A stretch of 64,000 bases of DNA, taken from assembly GCA_902800055.1 (NCBI GenBank), contig CADCCW010000013.1, positions 62,001 through 126,000 of the forward strand. Reading direction: 5' to 3'. Shown in pieces: positions 56,668 through 64,000 of the stretch (positions are counted from its first letter, which is position 1; each line of letters begins with the position of its first letter). The notes beneath the pieces were generated by a model. It had not been told where the DNA came from and made no database searches. It saw nothing but the letters and a program-made list of their open reading frames with translations. The translations under genes and the position numbers were made by a program. The DNA comes from an uncultured bacterium (GTDB lineage: Bacteria; Verrucomicrobiota; Kiritimatiellia; RFP12; UBA1067).

Positions 56668-57786
56668 ATGGGCCTCTCCGTCGGCATCGTAGGGCTGCCC
56701 AACGTCGGCAAGTCCACGCTCTTCAACGCCCTCACCAAGCGCCAACAGGCCGCGGCGGAGAACTATCCGTTCTGCACCATCGAGCCCAACTCGGCCGTGG
56801 TCGAGTTGGCCGATCCGCGGGTGGACAAGCTCGCCGAGATGGCGAAGAGCGCCCAGGTGATCCGCGCCACGGTCGAGTTCACCGACATCGCCGGGCTCGT
56901 CAAGGGCGCGTCGAAGGGCGAGGGGTTGGGCAACAAGTTCCTCGCCAACATCCGCGAGTGCGACGCGATCCTCCACGTGGTCAGGTGCTTCGAGAACGAC
57001 GACATCATCCATGTTCGCGAGGGCGGCTCCAAGAGCGCGCCGATTGACCCGGTGGGCGACGCCGAGGTGATCGAGACCGAGCTTGCGCTCGCCGACCTCG
57101 AGCAGCTCCAGCGCCGCTACGAGCGTATCCGTAAGGAGGCCCAGGCGAAGCCGGCGCTGCGCCCCGAGGCCGAGGCCTGCGCGGCGCTGGTGAAGCACCT
57201 CGAGGAGGGCAAGCCCGTGCGCTCGTTCCCGCGCGCCGACGGCGACCCGATCCTCCCGGTCCTCCGCGAGCTCAACTTCCTCACTGACAAGAAGGTGATC
57301 TTCTGCGCCAACGTGGCGGACGACAACGTGACCGGCGAGGGCAACCCCCACGTCGAGGCGCTTCGGTCCTACGCCGCGGCGCAGGGCTGCGCGCTGACCG
57401 TCGTCTGTGCCCAGATGGAGGCCGACCTCGCCGGGCTCTCCGACGCCGAGGCGAAGGAGTTCCTCGAGAGCTACGGCCTCAAGGAGAGCTCGCTCGAGCG
57501 CACCATCGCGCTCGCCTACGAGACGCTGGGGCTGGCGAGCTTCCTCACCGCCGGGCCGAAGGAGGCGCGTGCCTGGACCTTCCGCCGCGGCTGGAAGGCG
57601 CCGAAGTGCGCGGGGGTCATCCACACCGACTTCGAGAAGGGCTTTATCCGGGCCCAGGTGGTTTCCTACGACGACTACGTGAAGTACGGCGGCGAGGCCG
57701 GCGCGCGCGAACACGGCGTGCTGCGCCCCGAGGGCAAGGAATATGAAATGCGCGACGGCGACGTCGTCGAGTTCATGTTCAACTAA
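56668..57786 (+). CDS. ychF: Redox-regulated ATPase YchF (Obg family)
   Basis: A 372-residue Obg-family P-loop protein. GLPNVGKST (residues 8-16) is G1, DIAGLVKGASKGEGLGNKFL G3 and the NxxE-type G4 (CANVADDN) explains its preference for ATP over GTP. The C-terminal TGS-like domain contains TFRRGWKAPKCAGVIHTDFE and the family-typical GVLRPEGKEYEMRDGDVVEF. YchF binds ribosomes and takes part in stress responses. It begins 9 bases after the small basic protein gene. Confidence 0.96.
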   Translation: MGLSVGIVGLPNVGKSTLFNALTKRQQAAAENYPFCTIEPNSAVVELADPRVDKLAEMAKSAQVIRATVEFTDIAGLVKGASKGEGLGNKFLANIRECDAILHVVRCFENDDIIHVREGGSKSAPIDPVGDAEVIETELALADLEQLQRRYERIRKEAQAKPALRPEAEACAALVKHLEEGKPVRSFPRADGDPILPVLRELNFLTDKKVIFCANVADDNVTGEGNPHVEALRSYAAAQGCALTVVCAQMEADLAGLSDAEAKEFLESYGLKESSLERTIALAYETLGLASFLTAGPKEARAWTFRRGWKAPKCAGVIHTDFEKGFIRAQVVSYDDYVKYGGEAGAREHGVLRPEGKEYEMRDGDVVEFMFN

Positions 57787-57855
57787 CCTTGCCCGCCTAA
57801 GCGTCTTGCCCGGCGGCGTCCCTGCCGCCGCTCCCACCACGAACCACGAAAAACC

Positions 57856-58947
57856 ATGACCAGAAGGAACTTCATCGGACATGCCGCCGCGGCGGCGATG
57901 CTGGCGGCGCACGGCTCGCTGCGCGCCGAGGGCGCGGCCGCCGACTGGAAGCCGGCGGTGCGCTGGCGCGGCTTCAACCTGCTGGGGATGTTCCGCTGCC
58001 CGACGGCTGGCCTCGCGCCCGATCCGCGGGTGGACGGCTTCTTCCCTGAGTGGGAGTTCCAGGCGCTCCACGACTGGGGCTTCAACTTCGCACGGCTGCC
58101 GATCGACTACCGCATCCTCGTCAAGGGCGACAGCTGGACCAACCTCGACGAAGGGCAGCTCGCGAAGATCGACGCGGCGATCGCGTTTGGGCGCAAATAC
58201 GGAATCCACGTCCAGGTGGCGCTCCATCGCATCCCCGGCTACTGCATCCTCGACGAGACCGAGGCGTTCCCGCTCGGCACCAGCCCGCTGGCGCAGGCCG
58301 CCGCGTGCGAGATGTGGGCGGCGCTCGCGAAACGCTGGAAGGGGGTGCCGAACGAGGTCCTCTCCTTCAACCTCCTCAACGAGCCGACGCGCCACACGGC
58401 CGGAGCCAACTACCTGCCGCTCTGCCGCAAGCTCATCAAGGCTATCCGCGACGTCGACCCCGCCCGCTTCATCATGGTGGACGGCAACGCGTGCGCGGCC
58501 GAGCCGGTGCCGGGGCTCTACGACGTGCCGTCGCTCGGCCAGGCCTTCCGCGGCTACACCCCGCATGTCGTCACCCACTTCGGGGCGGACTTCATCAAGG
58601 GTCTCCCGAAGGAGCCGCCCACCTGGCCGCTTGCGGACGGCTACGGCCCCGCCTGGGCGTGCAGCTCGCCCGAGGCCACCGTCGCCAAGTACCAGAGCGC
58701 GCTCGACGCAGGCGAGTTCTGCATGGTCGGCGAATTCGGCTGCCGCGCCTCCACGCCGCACGCCGTCGCCCTCGCCTGGATGGAGCACTGCCTCCGGCTC
58801 TGGCAGTCGAAGAACCTCGGCTGGGCGCTCTGGAACCTGAAGGGAGTCTTCGGCGTCCTCGACTCCGGCCGCGCCGACGTCGCCTACGAGGACTTCAACG
58901 GCCACCAGCTCGACCGCAAGATGCTCGACCTCCTCCAGCGGTACTAA
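57856..58947 (+). CDS. GH5 family endoglucanase/cellulase, secreted
   Basis: A 363-residue GH5 TIM-barrel glycosidase. The start MTRRNFIGHAAAAAMLAA has a Tat-like twin-arginine signal (RRNF). The acid/base is E176 in LLNEPTRH and the nucleophile E293 in MVGEFGCRA; RWRGFNLLGMF, NFARLPIDYRI and HVQVALHRIPGY are typical of the family. GH5 enzymes cut beta-1,4-glucans, mannans or related polymers; the subfamily was not assigned. It ends before a long repeat-rich gap and is separated by 69 bases from ychF. Confidence 0.9.
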   Translation: MTRRNFIGHAAAAAMLAAHGSLRAEGAAADWKPAVRWRGFNLLGMFRCPTAGLAPDPRVDGFFPEWEFQALHDWGFNFARLPIDYRILVKGDSWTNLDEGQLAKIDAAIAFGRKYGIHVQVALHRIPGYCILDETEAFPLGTSPLAQAAACEMWAALAKRWKGVPNEVLSFNLLNEPTRHTAGANYLPLCRKLIKAIRDVDPARFIMVDGNACAAEPVPGLYDVPSLGQAFRGYTPHVVTHFGADFIKGLPKEPPTWPLADGYGPAWACSSPEATVAKYQSALDAGEFCMVGEFGCRASTPHAVALAWMEHCLRLWQSKNLGWALWNLKGVFGVLDSGRADVAYEDFNGHQLDRKMLDLLQRY

Positions 58948-58989
58948 TCCGCCGCCGCCCCTTGTTGTCGTACGCTTGCTGTCTCCTCT

Positions 58990-59155
58990 CCCCAACCTCC
59001 GCTGACGCGTCGGAAGTGTTCCAGTGTCCAGCAGCCAACAACCAGCAATCACTGACAGCTGACCGCTGGCTGCTGATCATTGAAACACTTCCAACGCCAC
59101 GCGTTGCTGAACACTGGCTGCTGATCATTGAATTACTTCCAACGCCACGCGTTGC
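58990..59155. repeat. Palindromic unit, copy 1 (rearranged)
   Basis: Begins CCCCAACCTCCGCTGACGCG and holds GGAAGTGTTCCAGTGTCCAGC, then a shortened centre and two right arms in tandem (each CTGGCTGCTGATCATTGAA... ending ACTTCCAACGCCACGCGTTG). The centre with AGGATG/CATCCT is missing. Confidence 0.75.
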
Positions 59156-59262
59156 CCACCCCGTTTCCCGTTCCCCGTCCCCCGTCCCCCGTCCCTTCCG
59201 TCCCTTCTGTCCTTTTCGTCCCTTTCCCTTCTCGGGGTGGCGGGGCCCCGCCCCCGCCTCAT

Positions 59263-59321
59263 ACTGTTCGCTGACCGCTGGCTGCTGATCACTGAATTAC
59301 TTCCAACGCGGCACGCGTTGG
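59263..59321. repeat. Palindromic unit, right-arm fragment
   Basis: ACTGTTCGCTGACCGCTGGC through ACGCGTTGG, matching the right third of copies 2 and 3, without a left arm. Confidence 0.7.
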
Positions 59322-59330
59322 CCCCCCTCT

Positions 59331-59500
59331 CCCCAACCTCCGCTGACGCGTCGAAAGTGTTCCAGTGTTCAGCAGCCAGTAACCAACAACCAGCAGCCAG
59401 TGTCCAGCAGCCAGTAATGAGGATGAACCATCCTTATTCCACTGTTCGCTGAACACTGGCTGCTGATAGTTGAAACACTTCCAACGCGGCACGCGTTGGC
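59331..59500. repeat. Palindromic unit, copy 2
   Basis: Left arm GAAAGTGTTCCAGTGTTCAGC, centre AGGATGAACCATCCT, right arm GCTGCTGATAGTTGAAACAC then TTCC. Arms are inverted repeats, so the unit can fold into one long imperfect hairpin. Copy 3 begins 176 bases later. Confidence 0.8.
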
Positions 59501-59506
59501 CCCCGC

Positions 59507-59678
59507 CCCCAACCTCCGCTGACGCGTCGGAAGTGTTCCAGTGTCCAGCAGCCAGTAACCAACAACCAGCAGCCAGTGTCCAGCAGCCAGTAATGAGGAT
59601 GAACCATCCTTATTCCACTGTTCGCTGACCGCTGGCTGCTGATCACTGAATTACTTCCAACGCGCCACGCGTTGGCCC
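59507..59678. repeat. Palindromic unit, copy 3
   Basis: Nearly identical to copy 2 through the left arm and the AGGATGAACCATCCT centre; the right arm differs at a few bases (GACCGCTGGCTGCTGATCAC). Confidence 0.8.
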
Positions 59679-59757
59679 CTGTTCCCTCTTCCCTGTTCCC
59701 TGTTCCCTGTTCCCTGTTCCCCGTTCCCTGTTCCCTCTTCCCTCTTCCCCATTCCCC
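59679..59757. repeat. Heptamer microsatellite (TTCCCTG-type)
   Basis: About eleven tandem copies of TTCCCTG with TTCCCTC and TTCCCCG variants, 25 bases upstream of the GH43 -10 box. Confidence 0.85.
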
Positions 59758-59781
59758 TTGCCAGCAGCTGGCGCAATATGG

Positions 59782-59787
59782 TAAAAT
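59782..59787 (+). promoter_or_regulatory. -10 box of GH43 gene, predicted leaderless
   Basis: TAAAAT within GGTAAAATAC ends 7 bases before the ATG at 59795; the heptamer repeat occupies the region upstream of the -35. Confidence 0.6.
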
Positions 59788-59794
59788 ACAAGGC

Positions 59795-61282
59795 ATGAGA
59801 ACGAGAGCCGCCTTTTCCGCCGTCCTTGCCGCCATGATTGCGTCCGCCGCGTACGCCGAGATGCGCACGTTCTGCAACCCGGTCGCGATCGAGGACTATC
59901 CCGTGGGTCTGTTCTGCCGCGGACTCGCGAACGGCTCCAAGCCGTCGCGCGAGCCCGAGACCTGGTTGACGCCGGACGGGCGCACCGTCCAGTTCCGCGA
60001 ACTCGCCGACCCCTCGATCATCTGCGAGAAGGGCGTCTGGTACCTCTACCCCTCGGGCGACCTCTGCTACAAGTCGACGGACATGGGCGCGACCTGGTCG
60101 CACGTCCCGCTCCGCCTCAGCGGCGCCGAGGGCGGCAAGGACCAGATCGGCTACGCGCCGACGATCTGCAAACACCGCGGCAAGTTCCTCCTCGTCGGCG
60201 GCACCGGCCACGTCTTCCAGTCCGACTCGCCCGAGGGCCCGTTCACCGACCTCGGTCCCCTGGAGCTGCCGAAGTGGAAGAACTGGAACTTCAACGGCGA
60301 CCCGCCCGGGCTCTGGGACCCGAACTACTTCTCCGACGACGACGGCCGGCTCTACTTCTACTGGGGCTGCACGCCCACGAATGGCATCTGGGGCATCGAG
60401 ATCGACCCCGCAAACCCGCTCAGAACCATTTCCGAGGCGAAGCGGCTCGTGCCGTTCGAGCCGCGCACGCAGCCGTGGGAGATCGCGCCGGGCAAGCATC
60501 CGGAGATGGGATACCTCGAGGGCGCCTGGATGGTGAAGCACGACGGCCGCTACATCCTCACCTACGCCGCGGCCGGCACCGAGAACAAGGAGTACGCGAT
60601 GGGCCAGGCGGTGTCGTCCAGCCCGCTGGGCCCGTTCACGAAGCCGAAGAACAACCCGTTCTTCCGCAAGACCGAAGGCTTCATCACCGGTACCTCCCAC
60701 GGCTCGATCGCCCAGGGTCCTGACGGCGCCTGGTACGTCGCCTACACCATCAACGCCAACTGCGTGCACTGGTTCGAGCGCCGGATCGGCTTCGACCGCA
60801 TCTCCTTCGCGGCGGACGGCACCATCGCGCCGTCGTCGGCGACCGACGAGCCGCAGTGGCTGCCGGGGCGCGGCGCAGGCGCCACGGGCTGGAAGCGTCT
60901 CGTCGCGCTCACCGAGCCAGGACGCGAGGCGGCGACAGACCTCAAGTTCGGGACGTTCTGGCGGACGGAGCGCCTGCCTGCGTCGGTGCGGGTCGACTTC
61001 GCCGGCGAGAAGACCCTGCGCGCCTGCCGCGTCATCTGGCGCGACTGCGGCATGGACGTCGAGCGCGGCGCGAGGCCGGGCGCGTTCCAGTACCGGGTGG
61101 AGGCGTTCTGTGCCGACGGCAAGTGGAAGACGGTCGTCGACGCCTCTCAGAACCGGCGCGACCTCCTCGTCGACTACCGCGAGACCGAGCCCGTTAAGGC
61201 CTCCGCCGCGCGGCTCGTTGTCCTCGGCGCGCCGAAGGGCATCGTCCCCGGCGTCGTGGACTTCTCCCCGTTCGGCGACTGA
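59795..61282 (+). CDS. GH43-like glycoside hydrolase, secreted
   Basis: A 495-residue five-bladed beta-propeller enzyme of the GH43 type. Residues 1-21 are a signal peptide. The catalytic base is D72 in LADPSIICEKGVWYLYP, followed by the pKa-modulating aspartate in GLWDPNYFSDDDGRLYFYWG and the acid in YLEGAWMVKHDGRYILTYA. GH43 enzymes act on arabinose- or xylose-containing side chains and galactans. The C-terminal 120 residues form a beta-rich accessory domain. With GH28, GH2, GH27 and GH5 it adds to a plant-polysaccharide-degrading repertoire. The next gene has its own promoter. Confidence 0.88.
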   Translation: MRTRAAFSAVLAAMIASAAYAEMRTFCNPVAIEDYPVGLFCRGLANGSKPSREPETWLTPDGRTVQFRELADPSIICEKGVWYLYPSGDLCYKSTDMGATWSHVPLRLSGAEGGKDQIGYAPTICKHRGKFLLVGGTGHVFQSDSPEGPFTDLGPLELPKWKNWNFNGDPPGLWDPNYFSDDDGRLYFYWGCTPTNGIWGIEIDPANPLRTISEAKRLVPFEPRTQPWEIAPGKHPEMGYLEGAWMVKHDGRYILTYAAAGTENKEYAMGQAVSSSPLGPFTKPKNNPFFRKTEGFITGTSHGSIAQGPDGAWYVAYTINANCVHWFERRIGFDRISFAADGTIAPSSATDEPQWLPGRGAGATGWKRLVALTEPGREAATDLKFGTFWRTERLPASVRVDFAGEKTLRACRVIWRDCGMDVERGARPGAFQYRVEAFCADGKWKTVVDASQNRRDLLVDYRETEPVKASAARLVVLGAPKGIVPGVVDFSPFGD

Positions 61283-61288
61283 ATTTGC

Positions 61289-61294
61289 TATAAT
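61289..61294 (+). promoter_or_regulatory. -10 box of amino-acid ABC operon
   Basis: TATAAT within GCTATAATACAC; a 35-base leader with AAGGAAAGG follows before the ATG at 61330. Confidence 0.65.
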
Positions 61295-61329
61295 ACACAA
61301 CCAAAGGACAAACCAAGGAAAGGATGACT

Positions 61330-62067
61330 ATGAAGAAACTGGCATTTGCCGCGCTTGCGGCGGCGGTCCTCTGCGGCTGCTCAGATAGCGGCGCGGACAA
61401 GGTAAAGATGATCACGGAGGCCACGTTCCCCCCGTATGAGTTCCTGCGCGGACATGAGATCGTCGGCATCGACGTGGAGATCTGCCGCGCCATCGCCCAG
61501 AAGCTCGGTCGCGAGTTCTCGTGCGAGACGGTCGACTTCGACTCGGTCATCCCCGCGGTCATCTCCGGCAAGGCGGACCTCGCCGCGGCCGGCATCACCA
61601 TCACCGAGGACCGCAAGAAGAACGTCGACTTCTCCGTCCCCTACGTGAAGACGGGCATCGTGGTCATCTACAAGAAGGCGGGCGGCTTCACCGGCCCGGA
61701 GCAGCTCAAGGGCAAGAAGATCGGCGTTCAGGGCGGCACCACGAGCGAGACCTACGTCCTCGAAGAGCTTAAGCAGGAGCCCGAGCGCAGCCGCTCGCCG
61801 GCGGAGTCCGTCGCGGCGCTCAAGTCCGGCCGCGTCGAGTTCGTCATCGCCGACATCGACCCCGCGAAGAACTGCGTGAAGGGCGAGCCCGACCTCGCCA
61901 TCTCGGACTTCATCACCTCCGAGGAGTACGCGATCGCGATCAAGAAGGGCCAGCCGGAGCTCCTGAAGACCATCAACGAGACGATCGCCGAGATCAAGGC
62001 CGACGGCCGCCTCGCGAAGTGGATCGCCGACTACACGGCCGAGGCCGACAAGCTGAAGGACAAGTAG
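61330..62067 (+). CDS. Amino-acid ABC transporter substrate-binding lipoprotein
   Basis: A 245-residue family 3 solute-binding lipoprotein (lipobox LCGC, C17). Landmarks are ITEATFPPYEFL, GIDVEICRAIAQKLG, DFDSVIPAVISGKADLAAAG, ITEDRKKNVDFSVPYV and the C-terminal SDFITSEEYAIAIKKGQ. It binds a polar amino acid in the periplasm. The ATG at 61330 is chosen over the one at 61324 because AAGGAAAGG ends directly before the latter. The permease follows immediately; no ATPase gene is present in the window. Confidence 0.93.
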   Translation: MKKLAFAALAAAVLCGCSDSGADKVKMITEATFPPYEFLRGHEIVGIDVEICRAIAQKLGREFSCETVDFDSVIPAVISGKADLAAAGITITEDRKKNVDFSVPYVKTGIVVIYKKAGGFTGPEQLKGKKIGVQGGTTSETYVLEELKQEPERSRSPAESVAALKSGRVEFVIADIDPAKNCVKGEPDLAISDFITSEEYAIAIKKGQPELLKTINETIAEIKADGRLAKWIADYTAEADKLKDK

Positions 62068-62068
62068 T

Positions 62069-62779
62069 TTGCTGCAGGGTCTCATCGACGACTTCCAGCT
62101 CTGCTTCGTCAAGAACGGGCGCTGGGAGTATCTCCTGAGCGGGCTCGGCGTCACGCTCGAGGTCGCGCTCGCCGCCATCGTGCTCGGCCTCGCGGTCGGG
62201 TTCCTGGTGGCGGTGGTGCGCTCGACCCACGACAAGTACGGCCACTTCCCGTTCCTGAACTTCGCGGCCAAGGCGTACCTCACGATCATCCGCGGCACCC
62301 CGATGGTCGTGCAGCTGCTCATCACCTATTATATCATCCTCCGCTCGGTCGACTCGAAGGTGCTGATCGCGATCCTCGCCTTCGGCATCAACTCCGGCGC
62401 GTACCAGGCCGAGATCATCCGCGCCGGCATCGTCTCGATCGACCCCGGCCAGATGGAGGCCGGTCGCGCGCTGGGGCTTTCGTACTGGCGCACGATGCTG
62501 AGGGTGATCCTGCCGCAGGCGGTGAGGAACGTCCTGCCCGCGCTCGGCAACGAGTTCATCGTGCTGATGAAGGACACGTCGATTGTCGGCTACATCGCGC
62601 TGATCGACCTCGCCAAGGGCGGCGACATCATCCGCTCGCAGACATATTCGGTCTATCTCCCGTACCTGACGGTCGCGGCCATCTACTTGGCGCTGGTGAT
62701 GACCTTCACCTGGATTCTGGGCAAGGTCGAGCGCTACCTGCGCAGCACCGGCGCCGACCCGGTCCACAACGACTCGTAG
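62069..62779 (+). CDS. Amino-acid ABC transporter permease
   Basis: A 236-residue permease of the HisM/GlnP type with about five helices. LLSGLGVTLEVALAAIVLGLAVG, TIIRGTPMVVQLL and the EAA coupling loop MEAGRALGLSYWRTMLRVILPQA are typical. The start is a TTG at 62069, one base after the binding-protein stop. It would form the membrane channel with a partner ATPase (GlnQ-like) that is not found here; downstream lies a V-ATPase gene on the other strand. Confidence 0.9.
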   Translation: MLQGLIDDFQLCFVKNGRWEYLLSGLGVTLEVALAAIVLGLAVGFLVAVVRSTHDKYGHFPFLNFAAKAYLTIIRGTPMVVQLLITYYIILRSVDSKVLIAILAFGINSGAYQAEIIRAGIVSIDPGQMEAGRALGLSYWRTMLRVILPQAVRNVLPALGNEFIVLMKDTSIVGYIALIDLAKGGDIIRSQTYSVYLPYLTVAAIYLALVMTFTWILGKVERYLRSTGADPVHNDS

Positions 62780-62810
62780 GCGCCGCGGCAGCTGCCGCGC
62801 GCCCTGCGCC

Positions 62811-64000
62811 CTACGCCTCGCGCTTGGCGGCGGCGGCGATCTTCTCCGAGATCGCCTTGCCGCCGGCCTTGAACTCCTCGGACTCGAACGGCTTGTCGTT
62901 CCAGTCGATGAAGGCCTGCTGCAGCTCCATGAAGAAGCGGCGCGCGGCGGCCTTGTCCGTGAAGCCAAATTCGGCGTCGAGCGCCTGCTCGAGCAGGTCG
63001 AACATCACCTTCTGGCGGGCGACCGGGGTGGAGGCGTCGGAGTCGGAGAACGCGTTCTGCTGCAGGTACACCGCGTCCATGAACTCCGACTTCAGGTAGA
63101 GCGTGAAGTCCGCGAGGCTCGTGCCTTCCTCGCCGACGACCTTCATCATCTGGCTGACCTCGTTGCCGCGGCGCAGGATTGCGCGCGCACTCTCCACGCG
63201 CTTCTGCTCGATCACCGACGGATAGTGGCTCCAGGAGTCGAGCGGGTCGATGGCTGGATAGCGCCGCGCGTCGGAGCGGGCGCGCGAGAGGCCGTGGAAG
63301 CCGCCCACCACCTTGAGCGTCGCCTGGGTGACGGGCTCGTCGAAGTTGCCGCCGGCTGGCGAGACAGTGCCGCCGATCGTGACCGAGCCGGTCGAGCCGT
63401 CGCGCAGGCGCACGCGCCCGGCGCGTTCGTAGAACGCGGCGATGCGGCTCTCGAGGTAGGCGGGGAACGCCTCCTCGCCCGGAATCTCCTCCAACCGTCC
63501 GGAAAGCTCGCGCATCGCCTGCGCCCAGCGGCTTGTCGAGTCCGCGAGCACCAGGACGTTGAGCCCCTGCTGGCGGAAGTACTCGGCCAGCGTCACCGCG
63601 GTGTAGACCGACGCCTCGCGCGACGCCACCGGCATCGACGAGGTGTTGCAGATGATGATCGTGCGCTTCATCAGCGACTGGCCGGTCTTCGGGTCGATGA
63701 TCTCCGGGAACTCCTTGAGCGTCTCCACCACCTCGCCCGCTCGCTCGCCGCACGCGGCGGAGATGACGATGTCGACCTTGGCGTAGCGCGCTGTGGTCTG
63801 CTGGAGTACTGTCTTGCCGGCGCCGAAGGGGCCGGGGATGCAGTAGGTGCCGCCGACGGCCACGGGGAAGAAGGTGTCGATGGTGCGGACGGTCGTTTCG
63901 AGCGTCTCCTCAGGGGCGAGGCGTTCGACGAAGCACGAGATCGGCACCTTGACCGGCCAGCGCTGGAGCATCTGCACCTCGACCCTGTTGCCAGACTCGT
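62811..64000 (-). CDS. atpA: V/A-type ATPase catalytic subunit A, N-terminus outside window
   Basis: The visible 396 residues are the nucleotide-binding and C-terminal parts of a V/A-type ATPase A subunit (about 590 residues when whole). The P-loop is GPFGAGKTVLQQ, followed by ACGERAGEVVETLKEFP, STSRWAQAMRELSGRLEEIPGEE-like switch (split here as DSTSRWAQAMRELS and LEEIPGEEAFPAYL) and DPLDSWSHYPS. It couples ATP to H+ or Na+ pumping. The frame stays open to base 64000 (upstream reading ESGNRVEVQ), so the gene is cut by the window edge. Other V-ATPase genes should lie beyond. Confidence 0.93.
   Translation of the reverse strand, partial: ESGNRVEVQMLQRWPVKVPISCFVERLAPEETLETTVRTIDTFFPVAVGGTYCIPGPFGAGKTVLQQTTARYAKVDIVISAACGERAGEVVETLKEFPEIIDPKTGQSLMKRTIIICNTSSMPVASREASVYTAVTLAEYFRQQGLNVLVLADSTSRWAQAMRELSGRLEEIPGEEAFPAYLESRIAAFYERAGRVRLRDGSTGSVTIGGTVSPAGGNFDEPVTQATLKVVGGFHGLSRARSDARRYPAIDPLDSWSHYPSVIEQKRVESARAILRRGNEVSQMMKVVGEEGTSLADFTLYLKSEFMDAVYLQQNAFSDSDASTPVARQKVMFDLLEQALDAEFGFTDKAAARRFFMELQQAFIDWNDKPFESEEFKAGGKAISEKIAAAAKREA

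Larger units (their letters stand above)
58948..59794. other. Repeat-rich intergenic region between GH5 and GH43 genes
   Basis: About 850 bases with no gene that I can support. It is filled with copies of a long palindromic unit (58990-59155, 59331-59500, 59507-59678), a right-arm fragment (59263-59321), a pyrimidine-rich degenerate tract (59161-59230), a GC palindrome GGCGGGGCCCCGCC (59239-59252) and a 7-base repeat tract (59679-59757). Open frames here are short and have repeated low-complexity content. The GH43 promoter lies at the right end. Confidence 0.8.

Noticed and set aside
55105-59052. Very long open frame on the - strand (over 1,300 codons)
   Set aside because: It runs antisense to the parvulin, small basic protein, ychF and GH5 genes, whose protein families are clear; the GC-rich codon pattern of real genes leaves the opposite frame open. 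No domain is recognisable in it.
58990-59757. CRISPR array in the repeat-rich gap
   Set aside because: Repeats are long palindromes of about 170 bases or 7-base microsatellites, with no 24-40 base repeats separated by unique spacers and no cas genes.
59672-59794. Upstream extension of the GH43 gene through the heptamer repeats
   Set aside because: The extension is an artefact of the 7-base repeat; a signal peptide starts at 59795, 7 bases after a -10 box.

Overview
The window is about 64 kb of GC-rich bacterial chromosome with dense, short-spaced operons and many ATGA or TGATG stop/start overlaps. It contains 53 protein-coding genes and 2 tRNAs, mostly on the + strand. The likely source is an anaerobic member of the PVC superphylum, probably Kiritimatiellia-like from a gut or sediment. 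The evidence is a 51-residue 'small basic protein' of the Chlamydiae/Verrucomicrobia/Planctomycetes type (56503-56658), a V-type ATPase A subunit, a HydE-type radical SAM maturase, Pta plus butyrate kinase, and scattered secreted glycosidases (GH28, GH2, GH27, GH5, GH43). The phylum is an inference; no rRNA is present.

Layout. 1-4134: end of an IMP-cyclohydrolase-only PurH, then an acyl/AMP ligase, a GT4 glycosyltransferase and a WecE-type sugar aminotransferase, all translationally coupled. 4178-7660: argC, a secreted GH28 and alanine racemase. 7657-15172: a glycan-type island holding two GT2 glycosyltransferases, five divergent paralogues of a putative papain-like cysteine peptidase family (DUF1796-like), a ParB-like protein and a GT11 fucosyltransferase. 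15221-16707: a CBM48 protein with a histone-like tail facing away from an FtsB-like/M50-like pair. 16709-26636: GH2 beta-galactosidase, tyrS, an LptF/G permease, a VWA protein, a lactonase and two YejB/YejE-like permeases. 26648-28743 (- strand): mnmA and hydE. 28847-32947: tRNA-Ser, a GH27 alpha-galactosidase, an EamA transporter and a cysteine-rich membrane protein.

32987-38820: hisH, hisF, butyrate kinase, a DUF486 protein, an unknown 83-residue protein, Pta, citrate synthase and an FmdB-like zinc ribbon. 38846-46424: UDP-sugar pyrophosphorylase, pheS, serS, an outer-membrane porin and hrpB. 46476-57786: tRNA-Arg, valS, a serine hydrolase lipoprotein, der, rlmB, lepA, recO, a parvulin lipoprotein, the small basic protein and ychF. 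57856-64000: GH5, an 850-bp repeat-rich gap, GH43, an amino-acid ABC binding protein and permease, and the 3' part of a V-ATPase A subunit gene on the - strand.

Three signals stand out. (1) The 7.5-kb island of cysteine-peptidase-like paralogues interleaved with glycosyltransferases is the best candidate for an undescribed system. (2) At least nine genes have a TATAAT-like -10 box only 6-9 bases before the start codon, which predicts leaderless mRNAs, while other genes in the same window carry Shine-Dalgarno sequences. (3) Repeat elements sit inside coding sequence in frame (valS and the EamA gene) and form long palindromic tandem units between the GH5 and GH43 genes. All functional calls come from reading the proteins; no database search was run.
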